64,000 nucleotides of DNA from Diphasiastrum complanatum (lineage: Eukaryota > Streptophyta > Lycopodiopsida > Lycopodiales > Lycopodiaceae), in assembly GCA_029204225.1 (NCBI GenBank), contig CM055108.1, positions 25,677,803 through 25,741,802 on the forward strand, given 5' to 3'. This document shows, in pieces, positions 22,558 through 31,950 of the stretch. The notes beneath the pieces were generated by a model, which did no database searches, was not told the DNA's origin, and saw only the letters and a list, made by a program, of their open reading frames with translations. The translations under genes and the position numbers were made by a program. The number at the start of each line of letters is the position of its first letter. Position 1 is the first letter of the stretch.

Positions 22558-23448
22558 CTATTGTGATTGATAACTGACGTGACGGGCAGGTAGGATCTTA
22601 GTTGGTTGTTTCGGACAGTCTTTGAAACTGTGTTTTCTGATACAGTCAGGACACTCAACATGGTACTTGGTCTTGACTGGACAATCAGCCATGAAGTGGC
22701 CAGTTTCACCACAAATGAAACATCTGGTGTGCAATGGCTCTTGTATAATGGCATAGCCATTTTGTATGGCTAATGGTTCTGGAATTTCAGATGGATATTC
22801 ATGATAAGACAAGGCATTTCCTGACTGTGATGGATGTTCTTCATATTGTTGAATTGCATGTGCTTGGATAGGCCGATATGAAGGACAAGCATCAGCAAGA
22901 TGCGTAGCCCGACAGTGTGGGCACCATATTGGTTTTCGTCTATAAGGTACCTGTGCAGGGTTTGACTGACCAGGCATACTGCTTTGGATAGACTTCAGGG
23001 TAGTTTGAAACTCATTGGTGAGTTTTTCCATCTGTAGTTGATGTTGCTTATTAAGCAACTCCAACTGGGATTTCCAAAGCTGATGTCGGGTGTCCTCGAT
23101 CGGCTTCGACTCATGGACAGGAGCACGTGGTGCTCTTCTTTCCCTGGATTCGTCAACATCTGATCCTTCATCTTCTTCCTTGATGACATCAAACATAGCT
23201 AACTTTAGGCTCATATATTCATCATTGGATTTAAGCTCGCGTCTAATCCATCTTGGAAGTCCTACTAGGAACCAGATGATGAGCATTTGTTCAGAGGGCT
23301 GTTCTTGGACTTGACTTTTGAGGCATTTGAAACGCTCAATATAGTCTTGTCCACGTTTGTCTTTTGCCATTTTGATGCTGCTCAATTTGACAAAAGGGCT
23401 CTCGATCAAGCGAAAGAGCTTAAAACGCTTGATAAAGGATTCTTTCAA
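22558..23448 (-). pseudogene. Ty3/gypsy Gag with three zinc knuckles
   Basis: A 296-codon frame. Residues 1-90 match the second half of a gypsy capsid domain (LVGLPRWIRREL). A coiled, Lys/Gln-rich linker (WKSQLELLNKQHQLQMEK) follows, then three CCHC knuckles: CPHCRATHLADAC, CFICGETGHFMADC (classical spacing), and CPDCIRKHSFKDC. Gag packages element RNA in the cytoplasm. The upstream end is cut at 23448, where it abuts another gag copy in the same orientation. No protease or RT follows downstream. Three knuckles is more than most plant gypsy Gags carry. Confidence 0.82.
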
Positions 23449-23942
23449 AATTGACCAGTCGGAGGATTAAAGTTGCAAAAAACAGTCTCATGATTCACTG
23501 TGTGATTTCCTGTACAAATAAAACACCAAACATTTTCCCTTGTAGGAAAAGTCTTCGCAAACTTCTCAGGTTCCTTGTTCGCTTGTCCATGGAAATCTTC
23601 CAATGCTTTGATCTTCTCATCAAATTGCGAGTGCAACTTTACCATATGTTTCTGCTGGTTCTTCTCGAGTTTTTCGAACTCATTGAGCATCATTTCTGGA
23701 GTAGCGTTGACATTCGTTGATGCAATAGTGGTGGATGTCGTAGTGGTCTGCCTTGCTGTATAAGGCAACATACTGATATTTGGCTCATCGTCTGAATCTT
23801 CGTCCTCCTCCCAAATTGCATCATCCATAGCATTATGCAAAAGTGCATACTTATTACGGCGTTTCAGCTCACATCTGATCTTTTTAGGTAAACCTGACAA
23901 AAATTACATAATCATGGCATTTTCATTAATCAGAGCATGAAT
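23445..23942 (-). pseudogene. second, diverged gypsy Gag fragment
   Basis: It reads GLPKKIRCELKRRNKYALL and continues with an acidic block (EEDEDSDDEP), parallel to GLPRWIRREL...EEDEGSDVDE of the neighbouring gag, so the two are paralogous. A Cys/His segment (CFICTGNHTVNHETVFC) replaces the knuckles. Upstream, the frame has a stop (TAA) in place of the Trp of the IMWFL block. The junction at 23445-23448 with the other gag suggests nested or recombined related elements. Confidence 0.65.
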
Positions 23943-24509
23943 GGAAGATTCACATCTAACTCTAACATTCATTAACTCTAAGCATCAACACTACATCCAC
24001 TAATACTAGATCCACAACAAAGATAGCTTACTCTTTCTCTCTCCCCCTTCCTCCCTCATAAAAAGCATAATAACATGCAATTCCAATAACATTCAAATCC
24101 AACAACTAACAAAACACAAATAAATCATGAGAGATGGAGGAAAAGTGCTAGAGAGCAAGGACACTCCACATCCACTTCACAAGAGAACCAATCTGCTTTA
24201 TTGAAATGAAGAAATGGAACATGTGTAGGAACTTGAGTTGGTCTCTTTTTATAGTAGAGAGGATGACCTTGGTCTCTGAATCCTATTGGTCCATTTCTAT
24301 CCCCCTAATTATTCAAATTTAAAAAAGAGTGGAAACCATCCAAATTGGAGGGAAACTCAACTTTATTCACTAACTTGACATTTAGGCCCTACGACATTAA
24401 AAGTTCTGCAAAAAGGCCTAAAGTCCTTTTATTGACATGTAACTAATCAAATAACTATGTGATCATTAGGTTGGACTTCACACACAGGGTTCCAAATCCC
24501 TCTCACTTA
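23943..24509. other. no gene seen; pyrimidine-rich patch
   Basis: A CTCTTTCTCTCTCCCCC patch near 24031 and an otherwise AT-rich text. It could hold an LTR of the gypsy element, but no second copy was found in the window. Confidence 0.35.
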
Positions 24510-25963
24510 TTAACTAGGGTTAGGATTGTCTTGGGATCCGCAAACCCTCCCACATTGAGCATGCATACCAACCATGTAATGAGTGATGTGATCTTTTGAT
24601 ACTGCATCAACAAAATTGACACAATGCTTTTGTAGAGCTCTCTTATCAGTATCAAAAAATTTGTCTTTTCTTAATATTTTAATCATACTGTCAAGCTTTC
24701 TCCATACATCACCTTTCAATAATCTCGATTTGCCGGTCACTCCTAAGTCCTCAATGGCAGTAATGATTTCTTTCCAGACTGAGTGTTGAATGTTTGATGC
24801 CTTACCAATATGGTTTGATCGATGCTTGGCTTAGTTGGCATATTTCCTAACTTTCCAGAAAGCTTTTCATCTTTCTGTATTTTGACATGTCCCTTATGCA
24901 GTCTTGCTTTTGATAAAACATCTTCTAACCGACAAATCGCTTCCTTCGCTACTAATGCTGGCTTACTATTCCATTCAAAAACTATATCAAGATAAATGAG
25001 GTTTTCTATTATCCTAACTTCTGCATGAAGAGTGCAGACATGCACATTTTTCAAGGGAATAGGCAATACTAGCTTCCAGTTTGGATCTACATTTTCTCTA
25101 GTAATCCCTGTACTTCTAGTTACATCTTTTGTCATTTTCATGCAGTATAAACAAGGATGTTTAGATGTAGCACCGTGAGAGACATTATACATGCATTTCA
25201 ATGTTTTTAAATCACCTGCTAAGTACCATTCAACTTTGAAGTCTCCAACTCCTAGAACATTGAAAAATCCTCCTTCCATATGGTCCTTGATGATTCTAGA
25301 GTAAGATGTCCTAGAGAATATCCATGATAATATATCGTGATTCTCCTTCAGTACCTGTCCAATGATTAAAACCAACTTAGCTAATAAACTTAGGTAAGGA
25401 ATAAAACTTAGTTAATAAAGAAAATAATCACCTGAAAAGCTACCAACCACCATATATCATTTTCGGACTGGACACTGAATCTAAAGTCTCCTTGGTCCAC
25501 TGTCTGTGATAGTGCACCATTCATGAGCGTTATACTAACTCTCTCCATCTTTTGCCCTTTCACATCTCTGACTCATCTAACTTAAGTACTATGATTATTT
25601 TACCATTCACCTTTTCTAAGGTTATATCATAAAATGTGACCATGTATTGTATTTTAACAAATGATTTAGATCAACAAAGAAGTAGTTTGATGAATTATAT
25701 GATATGGATCTTCCATCAGTTTCATACACTTCCTCAATATGAAATGGGATACCAATGATTTTATGCATACTTAAGTTCAATGTGTTCCTCTTCGTCTTCA
25801 AGTGATATGACCTAGGTGTAGGGACCTTTCTAATTGAAACTTGCTTAAAAGCATCCCTAATAAGTTGAAATATTGTTGAATATGCTTCTCTACTAATACC
25901 AACAAAATCACAGGCACCTTGAACTATAGTTTTATTTAAAATTTTCTGAATGTCTAGCATCAA
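24510..25963 (-). pseudogene. transposase-like gene, family unnamed, copy 1
   Basis: Exons on the minus strand: 25963-25432 and 25354-24571 (intron 25355-25431, GT..AG), with a 3' remnant to 24510. It is colinear with 39851-41664. Shared blocks: GACDFVGIS, IGIPFHIEE, the SVQSENDIWWL run, ILSWIFS, GDFKVEW, NVSHGA, KHPCLYCMK, VHVCTLHAEVRI, RLEDVLSK, LHKGHVKIQKD and DHITHYM. A frame change after the first exon part (near 25580) and another near 24755 break it; the final exon is missing after HYM. The CxxC pair after a GD-K block and the late His-rich segment resemble the layout of some DDE-type DNA transposases; I cannot name the superfamily. No ends were identified. Confidence 0.6.
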
Positions 25964-26137
25964 AGACTTTGCAATTTTGTGTGAAAATTAGTAAAAAATA
26001 CCTTCCTATCTTGAGTTTTGGGGCTATGACCATGATTATTTCCATTGTAAACTATGTTGTACATAAAGGTATGTGAATTGAGCACATAACATTCTAGAAT
26101 AGGTCAAGTTTGAGTTAGGTAGATTCAAATTTGATGT

Positions 26138-26291
26138 CATGCAAAAGTTTAGATAGCATGCAATGTCATTCAGTGTGCATGCAAGCCACATGCAATCAGT
26201 GCATGCAACATGCAAAGTGGTTTTTGTGATCTACACATGTCTAGGCAATTTTGAGAGTTGACATGCAGTACATGCAATATTCATGCATGCA
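26138..26291. promoter_or_regulatory. cluster of ten CATGCA hexamers
   Basis: CATGCA starts at 26138, 26157, 26178, 26189, 26202, 26209, 26262, 26271, 26282 and 26286. CATGCA is the RY/Sph element bound by plant B3-domain factors. Ten copies in 154 bp is far above chance. It lies about 0.8 kb upstream of a copia gag and may be part of that element's U3, or a decayed satellite. Confidence 0.6.
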
Positions 26292-27068
26292 GTTACACAT
26301 GTGGATCCTTGGTAGTTGAGTTAACTGAGTTAAGTGGACTTTCCATGCAACACCACTATAGGAACATGAGCCACTTTGATGTAGGGAAATCAGAACTCGG
26401 ATTTGGGAGAGAAATCCAAACTCGTTGACAAACAAGCCATCTGTGGATCATAAGTGGATCAAATCAAGCCTGATTTACTTCAGCTAAGCCTTGTATAGAC
26501 AGAGTGCTCACACGTGTGAAATCAGCCGTCTTTTTTTTTTTTTTTACTTCTCAAGGAATGATCCAACTTTGATGTTCTATAGCTTGTTGGATAGGTATTG
26601 AAGAGTAGAAGGTGTTGCTCGAGTTTCTAAATCAACCTGATTTATTTCTAGAACAGTTTTAGTCAATCAGAGAGTTTGAGAGGGTACCCATCTCATGGGA
26701 TATGCCAAAGTGAGTACACATCAGTTCTTTTCACCAATTTCGTCAATATTCACTATCAATCATGTAGAATTGGATAGAAATGAGTTTTGTGAGGTCTTAG
26801 ACTTTTCATTTTACACATATTATTGTGTTTGAGTTGAAAGTAAGTTCCTAGAGAGTTTTTCAGTTCTTTGAAACTCGTGGGAGAGATAGACTTCTTACTT
26901 GCATGTGCTTCATTTTTCTGATTGAAGCAAGATCCAAATTCAAGATAGATTGATTTTTTGTGTTGAGAGTTTGATCTTTCATTATGTTGCTAGATTTCAT
27001 AGGTTGGATCAACATCATCAGTGTTAGATCCTAGGTTGAGATAGCAAGCAACATTTTCAACTCCATCT
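26292..27068. other. probable 5' LTR/leader of the next copia element, undefined
   Basis: No coding. A T13 run lies at about 26532-26545. The stretch precedes the gag at 27069 and should hold its LTR and primer site, but no TGGTATCAGAGC-like site is present, so borders cannot be set. Confidence 0.35.
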
Positions 27069-27714
27069 TTGTCATTACTTGAATTTCTCACAGTGAAGAT
27101 GTTTTCATCTGGTTCACATTTCTTGGAGCACAATGAGAGATTAACATCTTCTAATTATGCAATGTGGAAGATTAGAATGGAATCTTTATTGATTCTACAA
27201 GATGTAATGGACATTGTCAGTGGAGCTGAAGAAGAACCTACAACACCTAATGAAACTGCAACATTCAACAAAAGAACCATAATTGCCCTTCATTTTATAA
27301 AAATGAATGTCACAAATGAAGTGTTAAGAGAGACCAGTATATGCATCACTACCAAGGAAGCTTGGGATACTCTAAAAACAATCTACGAAATTAAGAATAC
27401 TTCTAGATTGCTTACACTTAGAAACCAAATCTTTCTAAGTTATCAAAGAGTAGATGAGAATGCTTCATCATATGTAATGAGAGTAAATGATCTTCATCAA
27501 GAGTTAGCTGGTATTGGAGATGCTCTTAATAACACTGAACTTGTTCAAGTAGTCCTTAATGGACTTAGAGATGAGTATGACAATATTGTGCAGACTTATG
27601 CTGTCAGGGAGGAAATTCCATCCTTGAAGACACTGCAAGGTGTTCTCATTGCTGAAGAAAGCAGGCAAGAGAACAAGATGTTGAGGATCAACCTTCCAAT
27701 GAGTGATGAGTCAC
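27069..27714 (+). pseudogene. Ty1/copia Gag fragment (second family)
   Basis: About 215 codons of a UBN2-type copia Gag: LTSSNYAMWKIRMESLL, then TTKEAWDTLKTIYE, YVMRVNDLHQELAGIGD, VQVVLNGLRDEYD and LKTLQGVLIAEESR. A better start is the ATG near 27099 (MFSSGSHFLEHNERL), because the first ten residues do not match the family. It ends abruptly at about 27714 before the zinc knuckle, fused in frame to a gypsy RT fragment. The same Gag subfamily occurs on the minus strand at 62050-62967. Confidence 0.88.
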
Positions 27715-28107
27715 GCTTTCAAGGATTTCTTATAGATTTTTTTTGAAATCTTCATGGATGACATGTGTGTTCACTCCCAATGAGTCGTTCATCTAATCTA
27801 CTTGAACAAAAAATTCATACAATGTCAATTATTTGACATATCTCTAGACCCGACCAAATGCCAATTCTTGGTCACGCATAACATACTGCTAGGCCATATC
27901 ATTTTGAGACATGGTATAGTTGTTGATGTTGACAAAATGCGCATAATATATGCATTGCCTGAGTTTGGAATTATCTACGAAGTCTATATTTTTAGGGCCT
28001 TTGTCTTAAATTTTGCCAAGCTGGCCCATTTGATCTATCAAATGACCATCCAACTAGAATGGATAGTTGAAGCTACTCAGCTATTTCACCTTACTCAATA
28101 TTTATAA
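27715..28107 (+). pseudogene. Ty3/gypsy reverse transcriptase fragment
   Basis: It starts with EIFMDDMCVHS, where MDD stands for the usual (F/Y)xDD catalytic box of RT. After a stop near 27782 the same frame resumes with LDPTKCQFLV, LLGHIILRHGIVVDVDKMR and a FAKLAHLIYQM tail, matching the gypsy RT thumb and its connection. It follows a copia gag with no gap, an arrangement no intact element has, so it marks a recombination or insertion junction. The fragment ends at TAA 28107. Confidence 0.85.
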
Positions 28108-28179
28108 AATCTATGTTTCTTACTAGTCACAAAACAAAAAAAATCATGTAACTTGAATCATAACAACCAAAAATCAACA

Positions 28180-28361
28180 TACTTATATATTAACTTCAAT
28201 ATCCTTCGATTTCCACTTTGAGTCTTTTGTGTCGTTTTCAGGTTTTACTTTTGTACCTATAACAACATTCCATAACTCGTTGGCGATTAGCAAGGTCTTC
28301 ATCTTAAATTTTCACCATTCAGCTTGTCTGCAATAAGACCAGCTTTACTTTGAGAATCCAT
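28180..28361 (-). pseudogene. Ty1/copia gag 5' fragment (first family)
   Basis: From ATG 28361 (minus) the frame reads MDSQSKAGLIADKLNG, then a stop, then FKMKTLLIANELWNVV. It parallels the plus-strand copy at 14108 (MDSQGKASPIMDKLDG, stop, FKMKTVLMASKLYDVV). It breaks off at about 28180. It lies 193 bp downstream (minus) of its primer-binding site, matching the leader length of the plus-strand copy. Confidence 0.85.
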
Positions 28362-28553
28362 CTAGAACTTAGTCTGTCAATTGTATCGATGACGCTAAGA
28401 TGTAGTTGCCAACAACAGGAAATTAATTCTCTGATACTGAAACGATGAAAGGAATTGAAGAATATGATATCAATTTGATATCGCGAAAGATATCAAGTAT
28501 TAGAGCTTTCACTATGATATCAAAATAGTATTAGGCCTTGAAGAAGAATCAAC

Positions 28554-28565
28554 GCTCTGATACCA
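28554..28565 (-). other. primer-binding site, tRNA-iMet type (minus)
   Basis: GCTCTGATACCA on the plus strand is TGGTATCAGAGC on the minus strand. It sits directly after an LTR ending ...TCTGACA, and a first-family gag follows downstream. Confidence 0.93.
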
Positions 28566-28930
28566 TGTCAGAAATATGATAGATAATGTAATGCGGAAAC
28601 TTCCTACTTCCAATGCATGACTACGCCTATCAAAAAATTAAACAAAGCAGTAGTGACAAAAATCACGTTCAATCTTTAGCAACTAACTTTGAAATCGCTA
28701 GATACTAAGTGATTACGTAGCCAAATATAAAGTATTGAATTCTCAGACAATTTCTATCAATTACAAAAGCAATACAGAGGTGCATGCATTCTAACATATA
28801 CTGAACGCAATAAGAAGATAGTATTGATTTAGAGAAACAAAATCAGATGCTAATGAGCGCAAAACAATAGCGGATAGAAATCGCACACTCTAAGTTGTCT
28901 CTTAGTAACTGAGAATAAGTCTGATGATAG
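28566..28930 (-). mobile_element. 5' LTR of minus-strand copia (first family)
   Basis: On the minus strand it contains GGCTACGTAATC and GATAGGCGTAGTCATGC, both shared with the plus-strand LTR ending at 13950, and ends in CA before the primer site. The outer border is approximate; sequence beyond 28930 belongs to another element. Confidence 0.75.
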
Positions 28931-29158
28931 GCATCTTTGCTACAAATTTTTAAAATTTCTCAGTCAAAATTGGAGATGTATAGCCTCACACTTGTGAAAA
29001 GGGTTCCTACAACCCACAACAAGATCTGGACCAAAATTTTTGAGGATAGCTATCAAATCCAACTCGCTACACAAAATTTGACTAGTTTCCAAAAAATTGC
29101 TAATTTTGGCTTTGATTTGGATTAACCCTATCACTTTGAACAAAACCTCTTGTACTAG

Positions 29159-29170
29159 GCTCTAATACCA
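29159..29170 (-). other. second minus-strand primer-binding site, one mismatch
   Basis: The minus strand reads TGGTATTAGAGC, one base from the consensus, after an LTR-like end ...CTTTGCACA. Its internal region (29158 down to about 28935) is only some 220 bp before the LTR of another copia begins, so a younger element probably landed in its leader. Confidence 0.75.
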
Positions 29171-29326
29171 TGTGCAAAGAGTGGATTCTAATCTGATCCT
29201 CAAGAGGGATTGGTTGTCAGATTACTTGATCTATCAATCTACTTGAGATTAAGATCAATCTAGATCAATTCTAGACACCAAATCCTAACAAGAACAATCA
29301 TTAATTGAAGGTAGGTGTACTTTTTG

Positions 29327-29344
29327 GTTTCACACGTGTGAAAC
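29327..29344. promoter_or_regulatory. perfect 18-bp palindrome around CACACGTGTG
   Basis: GTTTCACACGTGTGAAAC is self-complementary and includes a G-box core (CACGTG). A close relative, TTTTTGGTTTCACATGTGTG, starts at 31951 with similar flanks, so it belongs to a repeated element. A further CACACGTGTG is at about 26510. Confidence 0.65.
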
Positions 29345-29879
29345 ACTGTCTGAGTATGGACTCCAACCTGAAAATCAGGTACACATTTATAAAACCTCAA
29401 AACAATCAAAACAAATGTAGACAAATGCAGAGAATAACTCAAAATTGCTTCCAAAACCAAGATTGGTGTCTCACAATGATTATGGCCAAATGTGGCTGTA
29501 TATATACAATAAGTGGGAGCTCGTGGTACTAATCATCCCTCTGATCCTACATGTGTGAAGGTGCTTTGTCATATGATGATTCATCATGCAAAACTGACAC
29601 TTGGACAAAACCTTCTATTTTGAGTACTTTTGGTCCATTTTTCTTCTATATGGAGATCTACTTGGAAATATTCTAGAAGTCCAAAATTCGCCTACTTTAG
29701 CTTATTCCACACATGTGAGCTGTCCTCTACACATGTGATATGACACCTAACCAAAGGATGTGACTCATGCAATCAATAGATTGATGCCATGTGTCATATG
29801 TCTAGAAAACTAGTTTTTGGCCTTTTTAGCCACTAGAACTTGAATTAAATCGTATGTACAATCTATATGATTATGGTAC

Positions 29880-30515
29880 ATGATAGGTACACTATTTTTA
29901 CACGTGGGTACAAGCTCCACACATGCGTGTTTATCTATATACAAGATTTTTGGCATCTACCAAGCTTATTTTTGCATTTTTCACAGAAGATTGGTTCTTG
30001 GGAAGATCCAAGGCATGGATCTCACATCTCTTCATCAACCCAAAGGATATTATGATTGTAAATTGATCACTCATGACCGAGATCACAAAAAGTTGATTGG
30101 AGAAGACTACATGGAGCAAATCGAGAGGCGATTTCTTCAAGGCAAGGGAGATCTCATTGGTGAGCTTATTGAGGGTTTTTATGGACTCAAGAAGGCTGGG
30201 TCTATTAGGTTTGATACTCATCTTCACCTACTCTACTTCATGTTGGATGGAAAGTTTGGAATGTATCTTTTGATTTATGATGGTGCCACCAATGCCATTG
30301 CGTTCACTAACCTTTGTGAAAGATCGAGATCAAGCATTGATGAGATCTTGTTGGGTCTAGATCATATGTTTGAGAGCGAGTATTTCCAGAGGTTTAGGTC
30401 TGAAGATATTCATATCTTTGATATCTTTGATGATCAAGAGAAAGATAAGCAAGTGGAAGCGACTCACTTTGTTTTACTCACATGTTTTGGAGAATCTTAT
30501 GGAAGTGGATATTGA
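29880..30515 (+). CDS. unrecognised 211-codon frame, possibly retrotransposon-derived
   Basis: The longest open frame between 28 and 36 kb. A segment reads LIEGFYGLKKAGSIRFDTHL, which recalls the LYGLKQAPR block of copia reverse transcriptase, preceded by HQPKGYYDC, which recalls the QPxGF block before it. The rest (GEDYMEQIERRFLQGKGD; many Asp/Phe near the end) does not fit. It may be a heavily decayed copia RT or a chance open frame. It sits between a minus-strand LTR and a plus-strand LTR at 31536. Confidence 0.3.
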   Translation: MIGTLFLHVGTSSTHACLSIYKIFGIYQAYFCIFHRRLVLGKIQGMDLTSLHQPKGYYDCKLITHDRDHKKLIGEDYMEQIERRFLQGKGDLIGELIEGFYGLKKAGSIRFDTHLHLLYFMLDGKFGMYLLIYDGATNAIAFTNLCERSRSSIDEILLGLDHMFESEYFQRFRSEDIHIFDIFDDQEKDKQVEATHFVLLTCFGESYGSGY

Positions 30516-31535
30516 TTCTCATGGTTTTCATGCTGAAAAATCAAGTAATGGATCTGAAAAAAATAGTTTGTTCAATGACTTTGATGGTCAAGAAGAAGAT
30601 CAAGAGGTTGGTCTCAAAGGGAGTCAGCAACACAAAAGGAAAGGTGGCAATTTGGAGCTAGTCAAGAGGAAGGTCATTTGGCAAAGATGCTATGGATCTA
30701 TTTTTGCAGGTGTATGAAGACTCAAGGTCAAAGGAGCAGAAATGAAGTGTTGTTCAAGTTTACTTTACTTCTTCTATCTCATGTTTGAGCAATTTCATGT
30801 GAATGTGTGCAAATTGTCAAGATATGGACAAACTAGCTACATTGTCTTGCAATATCTTATTGTTGGATTTGTATTAGAATTCTTGGCTTGTTTTGCTAAT
30901 GGAAATGAAGCTATTGGAGGTCCATTATATCACTCATCCATGCCTAAGTTCTCATGTGTTGAGCTACTTGGTGCCAATGTTTGGAGATTGTCAATTTTTG
31001 GTGAATTCATGGTCATTTTCTTGTGTCAAGTAGATCTTGAAGATGGACTAGTGCAACCTACTTGGTTTATGGAGTCTAGTGGTGCTACATTTCATTATTG
31101 ATGTACTCACCTACTCATGAATCTCCAAGGTTTGATGGTTTCTTGTGGCAAGATGGAGATGGAGGCTCATTCATGGAGTTTTATGGTGGAGACATATCAA
31201 GAAAGGACAAAGTTGGAGGAGATAAACAAGCAAATGGTCATCACTCACATTTATTGTTTGGTTCCTGTAATTTTCCAGAGATTTAAAAGTTTGAAACGTG
31301 TAGAAATCATTTCATTTACATTCTATTTGGTTCTTCATGTTCTAGTTATATTTTGATGTGTAAAATTGATGGAAGAGATAGTGAAGCATCCAATTTGGAC
31401 ATTATTTTTTGTATCTATTATGCAAACTACTTTAAAACATTAGAAAGGAGATCTATACATAGGATGGAGATCATTCTAAATTTGGATCAAAGTATTATGG
31501 TTAAAACTATGCCAAATCTAGTTGAAGAGGGAGAG
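30516..31535 (+). other. overlapping short frames; no domain; ends in a polypurine tract
   Basis: Plus-strand frames at 30370-30717, 30742-31101 and 31117-31356 overlap and read as a possible decayed protein, but none has a domain I know. GAAGAGGGAGAG at 31524-31535 is a good polypurine tract immediately before an LTR start, so this is the 3' internal part of an LTR element. Confidence 0.4.
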
Positions 31536-31950
31536 TGAGAGATTTCAACAAGTTTAGTCGTATTTTGGTAAATTGTCAATATGAGGCCAAAACTCATTTT
31601 AGACTTAGAGATAAACTTTTTGAAGTTATATTAGTTTAAAATACATTCAATAAACACTTTTTGAAAGTGTGGGAAAGTTGGTAGTCGAGTTTGAGAGAGA
31701 TTCGAATTTGAACTTTGGGTACATTGAATCTAGACCCAAAAATAGTAGGGTTAGCATTTTGGAGGGAAAGCCAAGTGGCAAAATAGGGTTAGGACCTACT
31801 ATAAAAGGAGAAAACTCGTGGAGAGACACATCTTCTCTCTTCTCTCTCTCATTTCATCATTATACATGGTTCTCTTTGGGTTCTACTACTCATTGGTGCA
31901 CTCTTGATGATATATTGCAATCTTGTGTGTAGAATGCTCATATTTTGCTA
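31536..31950 (+). mobile_element. 3' LTR (start defined by polypurine tract and a second copy)
   Basis: It begins TGAGAGATTTCAAC after a polypurine tract. The start region is repeated at 63482 (TGATAATTTTCAAC), and both share AATAAACACTTTTTGAAAGT about 100 bp in. CTATAAAAGGAG near 31800 is a good TATA box, and pyrimidine-rich CTTCTCTCTTCTCTCTCTC follows. The right border is approximate. Confidence 0.7.

Noticed and set aside
27740-28107. A single chimeric but functional Gag-Pol
   Set aside because: The RT part has a stop near 27782 and lacks the upstream half of the domain, protease and integrase.
29880-30515. Confident copia reverse transcriptase
   Set aside because: Only a YGLKKAG-like block and a QPKGYYD word fit; the catalytic YVDD box is absent and the rest does not align.
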